Origin: Atherinomorus stipes
Taxonomy: Eukaryota > Chordata > Actinopteri > Atheriniformes > Atherinidae
Direction of reading: 5' to 3'
Assembly: GCA_023101725.1 (NCBI GenBank)
Contig: JALJCO010010193.1
Span: 62,001 to 126,000, forward strand
Length of the DNA: 64,000 nucleotides
The notes under the pieces were generated by a model, which was not told where the DNA came from, did no database searches, and saw only the letters and a program-made list of their open reading frames with translations. This document shows positions 60,956-64,000 of this stretch, in pieces (the stretch's first letter is position 1; each line of letters begins with the position of its first letter). The position numbers were made by a program, and so were the translations under genes.

Positions 60956-61845
60956 AGGCGTGGTTTGTTGTGGCTCCAGCTGCAGCTAGGTGCTACTCAG
61001 AGAATGTCCAGCTTGTGGACATCATGTGTATCTGTCCATAGTGGGGGTGGGACTTTAACACGTTTATTATGATTAATTAAACATGACAAAATGAACATGT
61101 TAAATTAACACATTTAATGGCTGTACAACCAATTATGTTGTCGGACATGGCAAAACTCTTAGTCCTTTTATGATTAACTCACCATTAGTTAATGATTAAC
61201 TCATCATTAGCTGATCTATCCGATGTCACAGGAATGAGAAGCTTGGGTAATGATTAATAAATCATTAGTCCCCTGTTCGTTCCTCATTAGTCCCTAAGTG
61301 GTTAAGCATATTTGCGTACCTTATTGTTGCAGATGATTTTTTCACCCCTGGTCCAGACATATGTGAACCTGCAGCTGATGGTGGTGTTTGGTTGTCCTGC
61401 GTAGTTTGATAAGAAGTGCTGCTGGTGAAGCAGCGGAGGAGGTGTCATGGGTTAGCCGGGCTGCTCCAGACCTCCTCCTCCGGTCTTTGTCTCTGACTGC
61501 TTACATACAGTACGTCTATGATGTTGTTTATGAACTGACGGGTTTCACTCCTTCCACCGTGCAGGGTGTGGAGGCTGTATCGAAGGTGAGTGGACGGTGT
61601 TAGCATGGAGACTCAGACGTGTCCTGCATCCCCATCAGCACCATCACAGCCTCGTTTGTTGTGCATGCTCCTCACTCGTGTGTGGACTGCAGGTGTGATG
61701 GTTGCTCTGACCTGTCCTGCAGTGGAACACCGACGTTTGTGTTGATAAGTGAAGCATGGTTGTGTCTGAGGTCACAGTCCTCGTGCGGATGCAGGACTGT
61801 GGACTGCGTCAGACTGTACATCATCATGTGCCTGTTGCTCCACAG
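60956..61845. other. Intron w24-w25, last part
   Basis: AT-rich with repeated ATTAACTCA motifs near 61170-61210. A 21-base microexon candidate lies at 61565-61585 (see findings). Confidence 0.5.
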
Positions 61846-61932
61846 AGAGCCCTGCAGATGAGCAGAGCGGAGTTTGGAGCGCTGCCTGGATGGAAGCAGG
61901 GCAACTTGAAGAAAGCTAAAGGACTTTTCTGA
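61846..61932 (+). CDS. svil: Supervillin last exon w25 (headpiece C-terminal subdomain, stop)
   Basis: Acceptor gctccacag; 28 codons and TGA at 61930-61932. It encodes RALQMSRAEFGALPGWKQGN then LKKAKGLF, the helical C-terminal subdomain of a villin headpiece. Joining to exon w24 gives DQDFERALQM, which aligns with the family without gaps. The supervillin headpiece is known to fold like villin's but to lack F-actin binding, so the terminal KKxKGLF does not by itself show actin binding. Confidence 0.95.
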   Translation, partial: RALQMSRAEFGALPGWKQGNLKKAKGLF

Positions 61933-62325
61933 AAGCGCCGGCACCCTGCAGGGGGCCTCCGTCTGGTTTCCAGCTCTGCAGCAGGACGCTCCTGGCTGAG
62001 GATGGATGACGTTTGTTTAACTTGTTCATGTATGTACATATGTAGCATTAGTGAGAAGGCCAGTGCTCCCTAACAGAACCTCGACCACGCAGGTTAGCAG
62101 GTCTGCCAGCCTGTTGGACACACTTTCATGTACATGCGTGTATGCTTGTGCATCACAGATCATTTATATTTATATTAAATCCACACAGAAATCTAAAAAT
62201 GCTTTTAGTAAAAGATGAAGGTGTAAAAGTGATGCTTCAGACGTTGAATCCCTGCTGCCTTATAGAAGTGCATCCTTGATTCAGGCCGCACACATGGAGA
62301 GAACCTGTTACAGGCTTTAGCAGTG

Positions 62326-62354
<29 letters not shown>
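62326..62354. repeat. (GAT)n microsatellite in the 3' UTR
   Basis: About nine GAT triplets in the supervillin 3' UTR. Confidence 0.95.
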
Positions 62355-62358
<4 letters not shown>

Positions 62359-62441
62359 TGTCCGTGTATGGTGCCTTGCTTTGTATACAGTTTATATAGA
62401 GATCCCAGTCTGCATTTCCAAGACTTTTGTGATATAAGAGA

Positions 62442-62447
62442 AATAAA
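62442..62447 (+). promoter_or_regulatory. svil: Poly(A) signal AATAAA of supervillin
   Basis: First AATAAA after the stop codon, 510 bases into the UTR; a GT-rich stretch (tgtctggttgtttctg) follows at about 62468, as expected for a downstream element. Confidence 0.75.
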
Positions 62448-62465
62448 TGGTTTGATATCAGTAAA

Positions 62466-63240
62466 TCTGTCTGGTTGTTTCTGCATCACAGAGTTGGACC
62501 ACGCAGCAGTTCTGATGACCTGCCTGGAACCCACACCCATGAAAATCAACTCTGTCTCAATACCATTTTCGTTACATTATTTTTGAACCACCTTCACCGT
62601 TCTTTTGCAGCCTGTGACTCAGATAATCTCCATAACATAAAGAAGAAAAAAAACTGTGAATTATGGTAAACCAGAGCCCAGCAGGTCTGCAACCTCCACC
62701 AAGACCCGGGTACTGGAACATGCACTGGACGTGCCCGGGATATTTTCCCGCCATCCTGATGAGCACATTCCAGAGCAAAGGGTTTGTACATAGAAAAACG
62801 TGGTGCACAATCATCATCACAGTAAAGTTGAGATGTATTCAGAATTAAATGAGCGTGAAAATGTGCAGTGCTTCATGTCAAATTCACAGCTGCGTACAGA
62901 CGTTTCTACAGCTGTGTAGACTTTGACGACACTTAGAGGCGACGCTGAAAACCGATATAAAATAAATACAACAATCAGTCCCCAGACTGAGTGATGTCAT
63001 CAGACACATGAACAGCCCTCATGAACAATTAACGCCTGAGTCTGCAGTTACATGAGTGGATATAAAAGCGCAGGGTGGTGCGAGAACTGTGCTCCTGTCC
63101 AGCAGCTGATTTAGCAGAAAGATGGTAGAAATGATGCGATAGCAGAGAGCGTGAATTCAGAGGCCGAGAAGATTTCCTGTCCAATCATGGTAACTGGCTG
63201 GTCGGAGCAGAAACCAGGCTTGGTTCAGCACACCCAGCTG
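62466..63240. other. Intergenic sequence downstream of svil
   Basis: No gene or element recognised; no promoter signal I would trust. Confidence 0.5.
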
Positions 63241-64000
63241 GAGGCATGCGCCTGCATGCTCCTCCATGCGCCTGCATGCTCCTCCATGCGCCTCCATGCT
63301 CCTCCATACGCCTCCATGCGCCTCCATGCGCCTGCATGCTCCTCCATGCGCCTCCATACGCCTGAATGCTCCTCCATGCGCCTCCATGCTCCTCCATACG
63401 CCTCCATGCGCCTCCATGCGCCTGCATGCTCCTCCATGCGCCTCCATGCTCCTCCATACGCCTGCATGCTCCTCCATACGCCTCCATGCGCCTCCATGCG
63501 CCTGCATGCTCCTCCATGCGCCTCCATGCTCCTCCATACGCCTCCATGCTCCTCCATGCCCCTCCATGCGCATCCATGCTCCTCTATGCGCCTCCATGCT
63601 CCTCCATGCTTCTCCATGCGCCTGCATGCGCATCCATGCTCCTCTATGCGCCTCCATGCCCCTCCATGCGCATCCATGCGCCTCCATACACCTCCATGCT
63701 CCTGCATGCTCCTCCATACGCCTCCATGCGCCTCCATACGCCTCCATGCGCCTCCATGCGCCTCCATGCTCCTCCATGCGCCTCCATGCGCCTCCATGCT
63801 CCTCCATACGCCTCCATGCGCCTCCATGCTCCTCCATGCTCCCCCATACGCCTCCATGCGCCTGCATGCTCCTCCATGCCCCTCCATGCGCATCCATGCT
63901 CCTCTATGCGCCTCCATGCTCCTCCATACGCCTCCATGCTCCTGCATGCTCCTCCATACGCCTCCATGCGCCTGAATGCTCCTCCATGCCCCTCCATGCC
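63241..64000. repeat. Minisatellite, 10-bp unit, at least 76 copies
   Basis: CCTCCATGCG, CCTCCATGCT, CCTCCATACG and CCTGCATGCT in a strict 10-base register to the window end, so the array is longer. A longer order of about 30 bases is visible. The open frames in both strands (e.g. SMRLHAP repeats) are artefacts. Confidence 0.97.

Larger units (their letters stand above)
61933..62465 (+). other. svil: Supervillin 3' UTR
   Basis: Sequence from the stop codon to just past the poly(A) signal, about 530 bases. It contains a (GAT)n microsatellite near 62326-62354. The exact cleavage site is inferred, 15-25 bases after AATAAA. Confidence 0.7.

Noticed and set aside
63151..63975. A 274-codon frame of repeated SMRLHAPP residues, and minus-strand counterparts
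   Set aside because: Product of the 10-bp minisatellite; both strands are open for the same reason.

Overview
This is vertebrate, almost certainly teleost fish, genomic DNA. Small plus-strand exons with GT/AG splice sites are scattered through introns packed with fish-type mobile elements: L2-like and RTE LINEs, Tc1 transposons, hAT-like elements, MITEs, foldback elements, tRNA-derived SINEs and very long minisatellites. No bacterial or viral gene is present.

The only host gene I can support is the 3' part of a supervillin gene (svil), plus strand. Its exons run from 8048 to the stop codon at 61930-61932, followed by a 3' UTR and an AATAAA at 62442. I place 22 exons with confidence; all splice phases agree and together they encode about 1,108 C-terminal residues. 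In order these are an intrinsically disordered/linker part, the gelsolin-like repeats, and the villin-type headpiece ending in KKAKGLF. Three more short exons (19, 27 and 19 codons) lie between 10644 and 17456. All are phase 0-0, fit the reading frame exactly, and may be cassette exons. The 5' part of the gene (promoter, N-terminus) is upstream of the window.

Layout. 1-7.2 kb: MITE, three minisatellites and a 5'-to-RT piece of an L2-like LINE on the minus strand. 8-20 kb: first exons, a 1.5 kb minisatellite, a 500-bp MITE, a broken Tc1 with its own insertion, a Tc1 deletion derivative and a SINE-like sequence. 20-29.5 kb: exons for the central region, with several nested hAT elements and a 55-bp minisatellite inside a MITE. 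29.5-48 kb: gelsolin-repeat exons, a foldback element, a four-layer nest of elements (33455-36096), small MITEs and a second foldback. 48-54 kb: RTE tail, hAT MITE, an 18-bp minisatellite and an L2-like LINE 3' end split by a 64-copy, 31-bp minisatellite. 54-62.5 kb: last gelsolin repeat, headpiece exons, a full-length but broken Tc1, a 1.3 kb minisatellite, last exon and 3' UTR. 63.2-64 kb: a 10-bp minisatellite that runs off the window.

The main general observation is that most long open reading frames here are artefacts of tandem repeats, and that several of the minisatellites sit inside, or directly abut, mobile elements. Family assignments rest on recall of supervillin, LINE and transposase motifs, not on a database search.
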